A stretch of 64,000 bases of DNA from DLAJ01 sp023663615 (GTDB lineage Bacteria; Bacillota; Clostridia; Lachnospirales; Lachnospiraceae), in contig JAMPHA010000001.1 of NCBI GenBank assembly GCA_023663615.1, forward strand, positions 496,001-560,000, in the 5' to 3' direction. A program made the translations under genes and the position numbers. Positions 1-8,269 of this stretch are shown piece by piece. Each line of letters begins with the position of its first letter. Position 1 is the stretch's first letter. The notes beneath the pieces are model-generated. The model saw only the letters and a list, made by a program, of their open reading frames with translations, made no database searches and was not told the DNA's origin.

Positions 1-29
1 CGTACCCATTTGTTCTGACATTTCTTCAT
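1..29 (-). CDS. 5' end of an unidentified gene leaving the window
   Basis: Only nine codons are present, beginning MKKCQNKWV. The ATG whose first base is 29 has a good ribosome binding site, AAGGGGAG, eight bases upstream. An alternative in-phase reading from position 57 (MKTMKGRVTY) has no ribosome binding site. It would be transcribed away from the transposase fragment. Nothing in these few residues identifies a family. It does not resemble the start of LexA, the usual divergent neighbour of a YneA-like gene. Confidence 0.25.
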
Positions 30-300
30 AAGTGACTCTCCCCTTCATTGTTTTCATGATCGGAATATTTCGCTTTCAAAAAAGACCGTCCCTGTCATTT
101 TACTCCTATTCATTCCAAATTTCAAGCGTTCATTCCGCTTGAGTTTCCGCAGTTTTATCCACAGGAACCCATTTTCACCAACACCACTATGAACAAATTT
201 CAAAAAAACTCAAAAATATAAGGAATCTTCTTCCTTTTTGATGTAAAATTTAAGTGACCAAACAAAAATCTACTAAACAAAAAAGAGGAGGATTCCCTAT

Positions 301-535
301 GGCCAATTTTACATCAAATACTTACCAAATGAAACGGGAAATTTTATCTTTTTCAAATAAAATTTCCAGAAAGCTTTCCAAACCCGACAGGAAGTTCTCT
401 GCCGACATGACCTATGGCATGCTCGCTTCCGGCAGCTGCCTCCTGACCGACATTGTAGACCAGCTCCACGAAGCTCCCAAAAAAAATGCCCACCCGGTCA
501 GCATCTTCTCAAAGATCCACTCTTCGAAAGAGAAA
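301..535 (+). mobile_element. 5' fragment of a transposase gene, cut by assembly gap 1
   Basis: The ATG at 301 follows GAGGAGG with seven bases spacing, so the annotated start is inside the longer frame that begins at 254. About 78 residues are visible, beginning MANFTSNTYQMKREILSF and containing SRKLSKPDRKFSADMTYGML. I recognise this as the N-terminus of a DDE-type transposase found in many copies in Lachnospiraceae genomes, but I cannot place the IS family. The catalytic DDE part would lie in or beyond the run of N. It is AT-rich compared with the housekeeping genes that follow. Transposases are typical causes of contig breaks. The reading across the Ns is not meaningful. Confidence 0.55.
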
Positions 536-635
536 NNNNNNNNNNNNNNNNNNNNNNNNNNNNNNNNNNNNNNNNNNNNNNNNNNNNNNNNNNNNNNNNN
601 NNNNNNNNNNNNNNNNNNNNNNNNNNNNNNNNNNN
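536..635. other. assembly gap 1 (100 N)
   Basis: A run of exactly 100 N, the usual placeholder for a gap of unknown length. It lies inside or next to an insertion sequence, and its right flank repeats the left flank of gap 2. Confidence 0.95.
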
Positions 636-638
636 TAT

Positions 639-700
639 TCAGTATACCAAATTCTAAAAATATATCAACAAACTTAGGAAAGAACCAATATGTACTTGAC
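639..700 (+). repeat. gap-flanking repeat, copy A
   Basis: These 62 bases match the reverse complement of 50922-50983 at 59 positions. The first 49 bases are identical. The three differences fall in the last 13 bases: Q/H at one codon and two silent third-position changes in the frame ending YVLD. The end of this copy supplies the TTGACA of the promoter at 696. Confidence 0.85.
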
Positions 701-724
701 AAACAAATGTATGTTCGATATATT
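696..724 (+). promoter_or_regulatory. sigma-A promoter of the YneA-like gene
   Basis: TTGACA at 696-701, a 17-base spacer and TATATT at 719-724. The transcription start would fall near 731, just before the LexA-type boxes, so a repressor bound there would block initiation. Confidence 0.75.
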
Positions 725-734
725 AAAGAAAAAG

Positions 735-761
735 AGAACATATATTCGGAACAATCGTTCG
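735..761 (+). promoter_or_regulatory. two adjacent LexA/DinR-type SOS boxes
   Basis: Box 1 (735-748) reads A-GAAC-ATAT-ATTC-G and box 2 (748-761) reads G-GAAC-AATC-GTTC-G. The Gram-positive LexA consensus is CGAAC-N4-GTTCG; box 2 differs from it only at the first base. The boxes share base 748 and lie between the promoter and the ribosome binding site GGGAGG (770-775). Confidence 0.75.
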
Positions 762-784
762 GATTTCATGGGAGGATTTAAGAT

Positions 785-1207
785 ATGAATGCAAATACAG
801 CAATCTACGGAAATTGTCATTTTCATACAGCGTACAGCCGTGATGAATTAAGAAAAAAACGGAATCTGCAAAGAAAGCGTTTACAGGAGACAAAGCGCCG
901 GTTATTTTTTGTGACGGTGTCCCTTGCGTTGATCATGACATTAGGAATCGTGTTTGGCGGCTTTTTATCAAATGCCAACGCGTCGCGGACCAGCCAGCCG
1001 CAGGAACATAAATATTTTACGCAGCATACGATCAGCCACGACGAGACGCTTTGGGAAATCGCATCGCGATATGCAGATTCCCATTATGATGGAATTTTGG
1101 ATTATATTGATGAAGTAAAGGTAATGAATCATATAGACGATATTGACGAGATTCGCACAGGAAATGTTTTGTTATTACCATATTATTCTGTGGAACCGTT
1201 ACGGTAA
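785..1207 (+). CDS. LysM-domain membrane protein, YneA-like SOS cell-division suppressor
   Basis: A 140-residue protein with a basic N-terminus, one membrane segment at about residues 41-62 (FFVTVSLALIMTLGIVFGGF) and an extracytoplasmic LysM-like domain at about 78-135 (HTISHDETLWEIASRYAD then NVLLLPYY). This architecture and length fit YneA, which is made during the SOS response and delays septation in Bacillus. The promoter with two SOS boxes directly upstream supports that role. GGGAGG nine bases before the ATG fixes the start. In many Bacillota the gene is divergent from lexA; here that neighbour is replaced by a transposase fragment and an assembly gap. The family call rests on architecture plus regulation, not on a close sequence match I could verify. 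Confidence 0.8.
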   Translation: MNANTAIYGNCHFHTAYSRDELRKKRNLQRKRLQETKRRLFFVTVSLALIMTLGIVFGGFLSNANASRTSQPQEHKYFTQHTISHDETLWEIASRYADSHYDGILDYIDEVKVMNHIDDIDEIRTGNVLLLPYYSVEPLR

Positions 1208-1277
1208 GGTCAAAACCCTTAAAAAACCGTTACAGAACGCCAACAAGCTTTGGTATTGCCTAGAGGAGCCACTTCCT

Positions 1278-1321
1278 GTTCCATCTATTCGTTAAACTGT
1301 CGTTTAGCGAATAGATGGAAC
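1278..1321 (+). repeat. 20-bp-stem hairpin between convergent genes
   Basis: Arms 1278-1297 and 1302-1321 pair along 20 bases around the loop TGTC. The single non-Watson-Crick position is T-G on the plus strand and A-C on the minus strand, so the plus transcript folds better. No T-run follows, so it is not a textbook terminator. It may end or protect the YneA-like transcript. The rest of the 1208-1421 gap shows nothing recognisable. Confidence 0.6.
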
Positions 1322-1421
1322 CGTGTCGCGGTACTTCTTCTATTGCGTATCTTCGTGTAAGAAACCAACCGAATATTATTGGCTTATAAATCAATTTCGA
1401 TTGAGATTATGCACTGATTGA

Positions 1422-1877
1422 CTATGCACCGAAAAGCTGCTCGGAATCCAAAAGGATTGTGAATGGTCCGTGATTTACAAGCGATACATTCATCAGCGCG
1501 CCAAAGACGCCATGTTGTACAGGAAAGCCTTTGGAAGCGATCTGTGCCAGAATATATTCATAGAGGTGTTTTGCCGATTCAGCAGATCCGGCGTCCGTAA
1601 AGGAAGGACGATTACCCTTTCTGCAATCTGCATATAATGTAAATTGTGATACAACGAGCAGTTCTCCGCCGACATCCGCAACAGAACAATTGGTTTTTCC
1701 GGCCGCATCTTCAAATATGCGCAGCTTCAACATCTTTTCGATCATACGGTCTGCTATATCTGTCGTATCATGGTCACTGACGCCGACCAATACCAAAAGC
1801 CCGTTATGAATCTGCCCGACAAGCTCTTTGTCAACTTCGACAGATGCCTGTGATACCCGCTGGATGAAAAAGCGCAT
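1422..1877 (-). CDS. dtd: D-aminoacyl-tRNA deacylase
   Basis: A 151-residue protein, the usual length for Dtd, which removes D-amino acids wrongly attached to tRNA. The hallmark motifs are present: SQFTLYAD near residue 77 with the catalytic region, followed by KGNRPSF, and the cross-subunit Gly-cisPro segment NHGPFT near residue 135. The N-terminus MRFFIQRVSQASV is typical. It converges on the YneA-like gene and is followed upstream by an 88-base gap before the AI-2E-type gene, so the two may or may not be co-transcribed. Confidence 0.93.
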   Translation of the reverse strand: MRFFIQRVSQASVEVDKELVGQIHNGLLVLVGVSDHDTTDIADRMIEKMLKLRIFEDAAGKTNCSVADVGGELLVVSQFTLYADCRKGNRPSFTDAGSAESAKHLYEYILAQIASKGFPVQHGVFGALMNVSLVNHGPFTILLDSEQLFGA

Positions 1878-1965
1878 GACCGCAACACTCCTTTTGCTAA
1901 TTTTTGCATGGATTTATATGATGGATGGATGATGTTTTGTATTTCACTTTTCCTGCTTCAATGAT

Positions 1966-3498
1966 TTAGGCGTTATCTTCTTTTGATGATTCACTTTTTC
2001 CTGCGTCATCTTTTAATTTTTTTGCTTTTTCTGCTTCGCTTTTGGTCTCGTTCTCGCCGCTTTTGTCTGTCTCTGCCGTTTCTTTTGCATTTGGATTTTC
2101 AGAAGCGCTTGCAGCATGTTTGCCAAAGTGTAGGAACGAATGGAATAAATGATACTTTTCGCCCTCTTCTGCCGCGTTTTTATGCTGACTACTGATTCCT
2201 TTAGGATTTTTGATCTCCGTGAAAAGATGCTCCTTGGTGATGAATTCTCCGTCCTTGATCTCGTAGGCGTCGCGATAAAGCCCCGTGTCGGAAGGCAGCG
2301 ACTTATTTTTCAGCCGTCGATTGACAAAACGCTTTGTAAACGCATAGATCACCGCAAATACAGGAACGCCGATGATCATGCCCATGATACCGTAAATACC
2401 TCCGAAGAATGTGATCGCAAAGATAACCCAGAAACCGGAAATACCGGTCGAATCCCCCAGAATACGCGGCCCGATGATATTTCCGTCAACCTGCTGTAAT
2501 ACCACGATGAAGATTAAAAAGTATACTGCTTCGATCGGCGCAATAAGCAGTAACAACAATGCGCACGGGATCGCGCCAAGATACGGTCCAAAAAACGGGA
2601 TGACGTTCGTGACGCCGACGATCACGCTGATGAGCACCGGATAATGAAGTCCGATCAGGCTTGAACCGATAAAACACAGAAGCCCGATAATGATGGAATC
2701 AACGATCTTTCCGGAAATGAATCCGATAAAGGTCTTATGAATAAAGCGGCAGTCTTTGATCAGCCGGTTCGCATTGTGCAGTTCAAGCAGGGAATAACAC
2801 ATTTTTTTCGCCTGCGCGGCATAGGTCTCCTTGCCAAACAAAAGATAGATTGAAATGATAAAACCGATAATGATATTGAGCGATGTTTTCAGCGTACTGT
2901 AAATCGTTGTGGATAGCGTGGAGAGAAACGATCCGATATTTTGGATATTCTGCAGCAGCCAGTCGATCACTTCCTGGGAGTTAATGGAGGAAAGATCAAT
3001 CGATAGATTGTCACGCAGGAAATTTGCAATAAACGTGTTTTTATTCAGATAATCAACCGCTATGCCGTAATATTTGTTGAAGGCACGCGGAAACTGCTCG
3101 GTAATGCCGCGAATACTTTTTCCAATCTCAGGAATGATCATCGCGAATAAGCCGTAAAGACATAAAAAGACTAAAAGATCCGTCAAACAGATGGCAAGCG
3201 CGCGGATCAGACTTTTATGCCGCCGCTCTCTTCTGCCGGTCTTTTTCTGATGATTTTTGGTGATACGGCCGTAGAGAGGAAGGAGCAGACGATATTCGAT
3301 CGTATTGACAATGGGCGTAAACAGGTATGCCAGCACAAAACCGACAATGATCGGAAAACAAATGTTTAAGAATCTGTTTAATACCGCACCCAGTCTTGTG
3401 CCATGAAACAGAACATAGTAAAAAGCGATGCCGGCGCACACCACGCATATGCCGGTCATTCCCCAATGCAGATATTTACGGTCACCATGATATTTCAT
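1966..3498 (-). CDS. AI-2E family (PerM/YtvI-like) membrane transporter
   Basis: A 510-residue polytopic protein. Membrane segments are visible at the N-terminus (about 13-35 and 42-63), in the middle (about 107-128 and 208-225) and as a cluster at about 255-375 with the family-typical stretch ADSIIIGLLCFIG-like then VTNVIPFFGPYLGAIP. The last 120 residues form a long charged, probably cytoplasmic tail rich in Lys, Glu and Ser, which makes it longer than the usual 350-400 residues. Family members have been linked to autoinducer-2 or Na+/H+ export; the substrate here is unknown. AGGAG stands ten bases before the ATG. It is divergent from the TtcA-like gene. Confidence 0.88.
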   Translation of the reverse strand: MKYHGDRKYLHWGMTGICVVCAGIAFYYVLFHGTRLGAVLNRFLNICFPIIVGFVLAYLFTPIVNTIEYRLLLPLYGRITKNHQKKTGRRERRHKSLIRALAICLTDLLVFLCLYGLFAMIIPEIGKSIRGITEQFPRAFNKYYGIAVDYLNKNTFIANFLRDNLSIDLSSINSQEVIDWLLQNIQNIGSFLSTLSTTIYSTLKTSLNIIIGFIISIYLLFGKETYAAQAKKMCYSLLELHNANRLIKDCRFIHKTFIGFISGKIVDSIIIGLLCFIGSSLIGLHYPVLISVIVGVTNVIPFFGPYLGAIPCALLLLLIAPIEAVYFLIFIVVLQQVDGNIIGPRILGDSTGISGFWVIFAITFFGGIYGIMGMIIGVPVFAVIYAFTKRFVNRRLKNKSLPSDTGLYRDAYEIKDGEFITKEHLFTEIKNPKGISSQHKNAAEEGEKYHLFHSFLHFGKHAASASENPNAKETAETDKSGENETKSEAEKAKKLKDDAGKSESSKEDNA

Positions 3499-3646
3499 AA
3501 CGATTTGTCTCCTGTCTCATAAATTTTTACTGCCTTTTCCTCGGATGAACAGTAACGTTTTCCGACATACCTTTATCTTATACCAGTTATTAGGAAAAAG
3601 CTATATGTTTTTCATGAGAAATGAACGATTCGAAACCGATTTTTTG

Positions 3647-3675
3647 TTGTATCATGCATAAAATTCGATTATAAT
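3647..3675 (+). promoter_or_regulatory. promoter of the TtcA-like gene
   Basis: TTGTAT at 3647-3652, a 17-base spacer and a perfect TATAAT at 3670-3675. The longest reading frame would start at the ATG inside this -10 box (3674), which would not be in the transcript; this argues for the start at 3719. Confidence 0.65.
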
Positions 3676-3718
3676 GGAGGAACAGGGAGAAATATTCGGT
3701 TTGGAGGAGTCTGTGTTC

Positions 3719-4468
3719 ATGACATTGCAGCAATTGATGAGCCTTGTCCGGCGGGCGATCGACACGTATCATATGATTGATGATGGAGACCGTGTGGCGG
3801 TCGGCATTTCCGGCGGGAAAGACTCTCTCACGCTCCTCTCCGCGCTTGCTGGGCTTCAGCGATTCTATCCTGCCCGCTATGAGCTGTATGCAGTCACGGT
3901 TGACTTAGGCTTTGGCATCCAGGATTTTGGGCGGATCAGGCAGATGTGCGACGATCTGCACGTGCCGTATGTCCGTGTGGAGACGGATATTGGCAGGATC
4001 ATCTTTGAAGAACGGAAAGAAAGCAACCCCTGTGCGCTCTGCGCTAAGATGCGTAAAGGCGCGCTCAATACGAAAATGAAGGAGCTTGGCTGTAACAAGG
4101 TCGCGTATGCGCACCACAAAGATGACATTGTTGTCACAATGCTCATGTCGCTGATCTTTGAGGGACGGTTTCACACGTTTCGCCCGGTTACTTATTTAGA
4201 CCGCATGGATATGACGGTGATCCGTCCGCTTATGTACATGCAGGAGGCGGATGTGATCGGTTTTGTCAACAAGAACAAACTGCCCGTTGCCAAAAGTGCC
4301 TGCCCTGCGGACGGCTATACTAAGAGAACGTATACGGAAGATTTGTTAAAACGTCTGAATCAGGAAAATCCGGGCGTAAAAGAGCGGATGTTTACGGCGA
4401 TCTGTCGTACGCTGTATCAACCCAAAGAAAGTGAAAAAAGTAACGCCGCGGACGAAAGCGTTAAATAA
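3719..4468 (+). CDS. tRNA 2-thiocytidine synthetase-like ATP pyrophosphatase (TtcA family)
   Basis: A 249-residue protein of the adenine nucleotide alpha-hydrolase (PP-loop) superfamily. The ATP-binding loop SGGKDS lies near residue 33 of this start. The CxxC pair in CALCAKMRKG near residue 102, together with a later Cys in KSACPADG, matches the iron-sulfur-dependent TtcA/TtuA group that thiolates tRNA. I chose 3719 because GGAGGAG (3703-3709) precedes it and because the upstream ATG at 3674 sits in the -10 box. The short length suggests the clostridial TtcA-like subgroup, not the 310-residue enterobacterial enzyme. The exact tRNA position modified is not known from sequence. Confidence 0.8.
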   Translation: MTLQQLMSLVRRAIDTYHMIDDGDRVAVGISGGKDSLTLLSALAGLQRFYPARYELYAVTVDLGFGIQDFGRIRQMCDDLHVPYVRVETDIGRIIFEERKESNPCALCAKMRKGALNTKMKELGCNKVAYAHHKDDIVVTMLMSLIFEGRFHTFRPVTYLDRMDMTVIRPLMYMQEADVIGFVNKNKLPVAKSACPADGYTKRTYTEDLLKRLNQENPGVKERMFTAICRTLYQPKESEKSNAADESVK

Positions 4469-4624
4469 AACAGCGGAAAAAATCAGGACAGATACATAGA
4501 GAAAATAAATCAGGGTAAACCAAAGCGAATAAACCGGTAACCGGACCGGAAATCGACAATACAATAAGCGGCAAATGAAACGAACCGGATTTACGGTAAT
4601 CAGACAGACGGGAGAATCAGGACC

Positions 4625-5692
4625 ATGGCGGCGTCAAACGAAAAACAACAAAACTATCACGAACAGCAGAACCGGAAATATACGATGACCTTGCGGGGAA
4701 TTTTAGAAGAACTGCCCCCTTTTGTATCGCGGTATTTTCACGGAGTCGAGGAGGTAACTTCCACACGCACCCGACTCGCGTATGCGTATGATCTGCGTGG
4801 ATTTTTCCACTGGATTTACGAAAAGCGGCCGGATATTTGTCCGGTCCCGATGAAGGAACTCAAGGTGGATGTGCTTGACCGGATCAAGCGCGATGATATT
4901 TTGGACTACCTCTCCTACTGCACTTATTATGAGCGCGACGGAAAGGAATTATCCAATCAGGAACGCGCCAAATCGAGAAAGCTCGCGACGATCCGCAGCT
5001 TCTATAATTTCTTTTTTCAGTCGGAAATGATCATGACCAATCCGCCCTCTCTCGTGAAAACACCGAAGATTCACGAGAAAGAGATCGTGCGTCTGGATGC
5101 GAACGAGGTCGCGATCCTCTTAGATCAGGTCGAGGAAGGCGAAAAGCTCACGAAGGCGGAAGCAAATTATCACAAGCTCACGAAGGAGCGCGATCTTGCG
5201 ATCCTGACGCTGCTGCTCGGTACGGGTATCCGGGTATCGGAATTTGTCGGACTCAACATCGGCGACATTGATTATGACAACGACCGCATCAAGGTGCGGC
5301 GCAAAGGCGGCTATGAGGCATATGTGTATTTCGGGGAAGAAGTCCGCGAGGCACTGCTCTCCTACCATGAAAAGAGAAAGCACATCATTGCGGAAAAGGG
5401 TCATGAGGAGGCGATGTTCCTCTCTCTGCAAAGGCGCAGGATTACCGTGCGCGCCGTGGAGAATCTGGTCAAAAAATACGCGTCCCGCGTGACGACGATG
5501 AAGACGATCACGCCGCATAAATTAAGAAGCACCTACGGAACCAATCTCTACCGGGAATCCGGGGATATTTATCTGGTCGCCGACGTGCTCGGACATAAGG
5601 ACGTCAATACGACCAGAAGGCACTATGCCGCCATTGAGGAGGAACGCGGCAGAATGGCGAGCAAACTCGTCCACCTGCGCAAAGAGGATTGA
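4625..5692 (+). CDS. tyrosine recombinase / site-specific integrase (XerC/D-like)
   Basis: A 355-residue tyrosine recombinase. An N-terminal SAM-like core-binding domain covers about residues 30-145. The catalytic domain carries the first Arg in GTGIRVSEFVGL (near 201), the HxLR box in HKLRSTYGT (near 298), the second His in LGHKDVNTTRRHY and the nucleophile Tyr in that same motif (near 336). The final 20 residues follow normal XerC/D layout. No phage genes or attachment sites are visible next to it, so it looks like a chromosomal recombinase, not the integrase of an element. It lies 156 bases after the TtcA-like gene and converges on the Nudix gene. Confidence 0.85.
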   Translation: MAASNEKQQNYHEQQNRKYTMTLRGILEELPPFVSRYFHGVEEVTSTRTRLAYAYDLRGFFHWIYEKRPDICPVPMKELKVDVLDRIKRDDILDYLSYCTYYERDGKELSNQERAKSRKLATIRSFYNFFFQSEMIMTNPPSLVKTPKIHEKEIVRLDANEVAILLDQVEEGEKLTKAEANYHKLTKERDLAILTLLLGTGIRVSEFVGLNIGDIDYDNDRIKVRRKGGYEAYVYFGEEVREALLSYHEKRKHIIAEKGHEEAMFLSLQRRRITVRAVENLVKKYASRVTTMKTITPHKLRSTYGTNLYRESGDIYLVADVLGHKDVNTTRRHYAAIEEERGRMASKLVHLRKED

Positions 5693-5710
5693 AAAAAGTC
5701 TGCGTTCCTT

Positions 5711-6274
5711 TTATTTGCGGTGCGTAAGGCAGAACTGATATGCCGCGAGCTGGCTGCGGCTGCTGAATGCTTCCGTTTTAAGCATGGCGGCAATCTCATC
5801 CGCATCATAAAACGCTGCCTCGATCTCCTCGTTTGCCGAGGCATAGGCATTGCTGATCTCTCCCTCCGCTTCCACATAGACAATATTTGTCATAATATCG
5901 GAAATGGCGACGGCTGCATAGGAGGCGGGCAGGATTTTTTTGATCTCCTTTACTTTCAGACCGGTTTCTTCAAACAATTCTCTTTTTATGCAGTCCTCCA
6001 TGGACTCTCCCTCATTGAGCATACCGGCGCAGAGGTTGTAAACGGGACGGTTGACCGCCATGCGAAATTCTTTTAGCAGAAGCATACGGTCGTTCTGCGT
6101 CACGATCATGGAAATGCCGCTTGACACGCGTCCAAGTTCTTCCGGTGAGGAAATCGCGCGGCGGCTGACGATCTCATAATGCTTTTCACGTCCGGCACGA
6201 TTCTCATAGATAAGTTCGTAGCGGTGCAGGTAACGGCCGCCGTCAATTTCTTTCATAGAAAGCAGTTTCATCAT
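5711..6274 (-). CDS. Nudix hydrolase, ADP-ribose pyrophosphatase-like
   Basis: A 187-residue protein with a complete Nudix box, G-x5-E-x7-REUxEExGU, in GMLNEGESMEDCIKRELF and the following EETGL at about residues 84-106. This loop binds metal and hydrolyses a nucleoside diphosphate linked to another moiety. Spacing before and after the box fits the ADP-sugar pyrophosphatase branch, but the substrate cannot be read from sequence. The start overlaps the end of the RNase E/G gene by 32 bases, so the two are probably translationally coupled. Confidence 0.85.
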   Translation of the reverse strand: MMKLLSMKEIDGGRYLHRYELIYENRAGREKHYEIVSRRAISSPEELGRVSSGISMIVTQNDRMLLLKEFRMAVNRPVYNLCAGMLNEGESMEDCIKRELFEETGLKVKEIKKILPASYAAVAISDIMTNIVYVEAEGEISNAYASANEEIEAAFYDADEIAAMLKTEAFSSRSQLAAYQFCLTHRK

Positions 6275-7577
6275 ATTGCTCCTTTAGACTTTTCCTGATT
6301 TTTTTACGCGTGATCTCCACCAATCCGAGCGGCGTCATATCAATGACGGAGGTATGCACGGGATCATCCGCCGTGTACGCCCTAAGCTGTTCCAAAAGCT
6401 GCGCGTTCCTCTCCTGCCCTTTCATGTTGATAAAATCAACGAGGATCATGCCGGAAAGATTGCGGAGCCTGAGCTGCCGGGCGATCATTTTTGCCGCTTC
6501 CAGATTGATCTTTAAGTAGGTGTCCTCCGCTTCGCTTTTTCCCGTATACTTTCCGGTGTTCACATCAATTGCCGTCAGGCTCTCTGTCGGTTCGATCACG
6601 AGATAACCGCCGCTTTTGAGCCATACGCGCTTGGAGAGCGCCTCCTTGATGTGTTCGCCGAGACGGTAAAAATTAAGGAGCGACATGCTCTTTTTTTGAT
6701 TGTCAAAAAAGAAAAGCTTTTGCTGACTGATCGTATCGCCTGCGTCCATAAAATAGGACGTCAACTGTTCATAGACCGCCGGAATATCCGTTACGATGCG
6801 CTGAAAGGAAAGCGCATAGGTGTCGCGCAGGGCAAGCAGATAATCGGCGGGCGGCGTATAAAGCACGCTGTATAACATCCGGGACGGCGCATAGGATACC
6901 ATGCGGTCCATGGTGTCGCAAAGCCGTTTCTGTTCTGTTAATACGGGAGAGAAATCCGCCAGTGCAAACGCATTGGTGCGCACGATACAGCCGTATACAT
7001 CGGAGGCGGATCCCGGTTCTTCCTGATTCTGTCCGGTCAAAAAATCACGCATCCGCGCTCTCTGCTTTGGCGGCGCCTTTTGGGAAAAGCGGATACCGCC
7101 GCCGCCCTGTTCGATCACGACATAACGCCCCGACAGCGTGAGCTTTGTGGTAAGCACCAGATCTTTTGTTTTGACGGCAGCCTTTTCCACCTGTACGAGA
7201 ATACTGTCCCCCTGCACCGGCAGCATATCCGCCTGACTGTCACATATATTGGTCTGATGACTGCAATAAATCGGGGACTGTAGGTTAGAAAACGGCAGGA
7301 ACCCCTGCACACCGGGCGCAATATCCACAAAAACGGCGCGGATATTGTGAACGATCCGGTTCACTCTGCCAACCACGATCGTACCGACCGCAAACGCAGT
7401 GTGTATCCCATGCCCGCCGCTCTCACTGCCTGCGTCGGCATCCAATGTGGTCTTATCCGGCGGCAGCAACGGTGAAAACGACGCCTGCACCGGCTTATCA
7501 TCCACGCAGAGCGCCGAGAGGAGCCGATTTTCATACCGTGTGATATAATAACTTACGTTCGCCTGATTTTCCGGCAT
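6243..7577 (-). CDS. ribonuclease E/G family endoribonuclease
   Basis: A 444-residue protein with an N-terminal S1-like RNA-binding segment (VGRVNRIVHNIRAVFVDI then GVQGFLPFSN, about 70-110). The DNase I-like catalytic core has the two metal-binding aspartates in TAIDVNTGKYTG (near 340) and GMILVDFINM (near 378). The C-terminal half, ending DMTPLGLVEITRKKIRKS, is family-typical. It is nearer to RNase G in length and lacks the degradosome scaffold of RNase E. The ATG shares one base with the stop of the upstream gene, placing it in an operon with the radical SAM pair, an arrangement common in Clostridia. Confidence 0.9.
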   Translation of the reverse strand: MPENQANVSYYITRYENRLLSALCVDDKPVQASFSPLLPPDKTTLDADAGSESGGHGIHTAFAVGTIVVGRVNRIVHNIRAVFVDIAPGVQGFLPFSNLQSPIYCSHQTNICDSQADMLPVQGDSILVQVEKAAVKTKDLVLTTKLTLSGRYVVIEQGGGGIRFSQKAPPKQRARMRDFLTGQNQEEPGSASDVYGCIVRTNAFALADFSPVLTEQKRLCDTMDRMVSYAPSRMLYSVLYTPPADYLLALRDTYALSFQRIVTDIPAVYEQLTSYFMDAGDTISQQKLFFFDNQKKSMSLLNFYRLGEHIKEALSKRVWLKSGGYLVIEPTESLTAIDVNTGKYTGKSEAEDTYLKINLEAAKMIARQLRLRNLSGMILVDFINMKGQERNAQLLEQLRAYTADDPVHTSVIDMTPLGLVEITRKKIRKSLKEQYDETAFYERN

Positions 7578-8269
7578 CAGAACACCTCCCCCGCCTCGGA
7601 GAGCGGTACAAAGCTGCCGTCGTCTGCGCGGCTGTAGGTTTCCGTCCGGTGAATGAGAAAATCAAATTCTGCGGGCTGTTTCCCGTAGTAGGAATACAGC
7701 GTCTCCATGACCATGCCGGGCTTTAGATTGCTGCTGCTCCCCGTGTCGATCAACATAAAAACGGACTGTTCCTGCATACGGAGCGCGTGAACGCCCTCTT
7801 TTAAGTCCAACGTGATCTCGCTTTTCTGTGTCTTTTTTACATAGGGCGCATGTTCGGCGGAAAGGAAATGTACCACTGCCTCATCAAGAGGAACGCCCTG
7901 ATCATGACCTTCGCGAATCTGTACGGTATAGCCTGCCGCGGCGACACTCGCCATGGCGTTTTTGGCGTTTTCCGGAAGCAGACGGACATCCGTGACGACC
8001 ATTCCGTCCGCCATAACGGCGTTTAAGCGTGCCTTGATGTCTTCCGAACTTGTGACAGAAACCGCTTCCATATCGAAATATTCTCCGTCGCTCGTCATGC
8101 CGACGCCGAGCGGCGCTGCAAACGACATGATCTGATGCGGGGAAAATCCCGTAGAATACGCAATATCGATCTTTGCGCGGCGCATTGCCTTCTGAAAATA
8201 GCGCATGACATCCAGATGCCCGATGAATTTCAGACAGCCGTTTTTGGTAAATTTAATTCGGAGTTTCAT
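7577..8269 (-). CDS. TIGR03936-like radical SAM-associated protein (DUF2344)
   Basis: A 230-residue protein beginning MKLRIKFTKNGCLKFIGHLD, the characteristic start of the DUF2344 family that always accompanies the larger radical SAM protein upstream. The longer frame starting at 8410 is rejected: its extra residues are the neighbouring tandem repeat read out of frame, while AGAGGAGG lies just before the ATG at 8269. That ATG overlaps the stop of the upstream gene (ATGA). Family function is not established; in some organisms the two parts are fused into one protein. Confidence 0.85.
   Translation of the reverse strand: MKLRIKFTKNGCLKFIGHLDVMRYFQKAMRRAKIDIAYSTGFSPHQIMSFAAPLGVGMTSDGEYFDMEAVSVTSSEDIKARLNAVMADGMVVTDVRLLPENAKNAMASVAAAGYTVQIREGHDQGVPLDEAVVHFLSAEHAPYVKKTQKSEITLDLKEGVHALRMQEQSVFMLIDTGSSSNLKPGMVMETLYSYYGKQPAEFDFLIHRTETYSRADDGSFVPLSEAGEVF

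Noticed and set aside
155..163. Perfect DnaA box TTATCCACA
   Set aside because: A single box with no neighbours, no dnaA or dnaN gene and no AT-rich unwinding region, so not evidence of an origin.
254..781. Reading frame spanning gap 1
   Set aside because: The N run has unknown length, so joining the transposase start to the sequence before the YneA-like gene is meaningless.
4625..5692. Integrase as the edge of an integrated element
   Set aside because: Flanks are conserved chromosomal genes, with no tRNA, attachment-site repeats or phage genes nearby.
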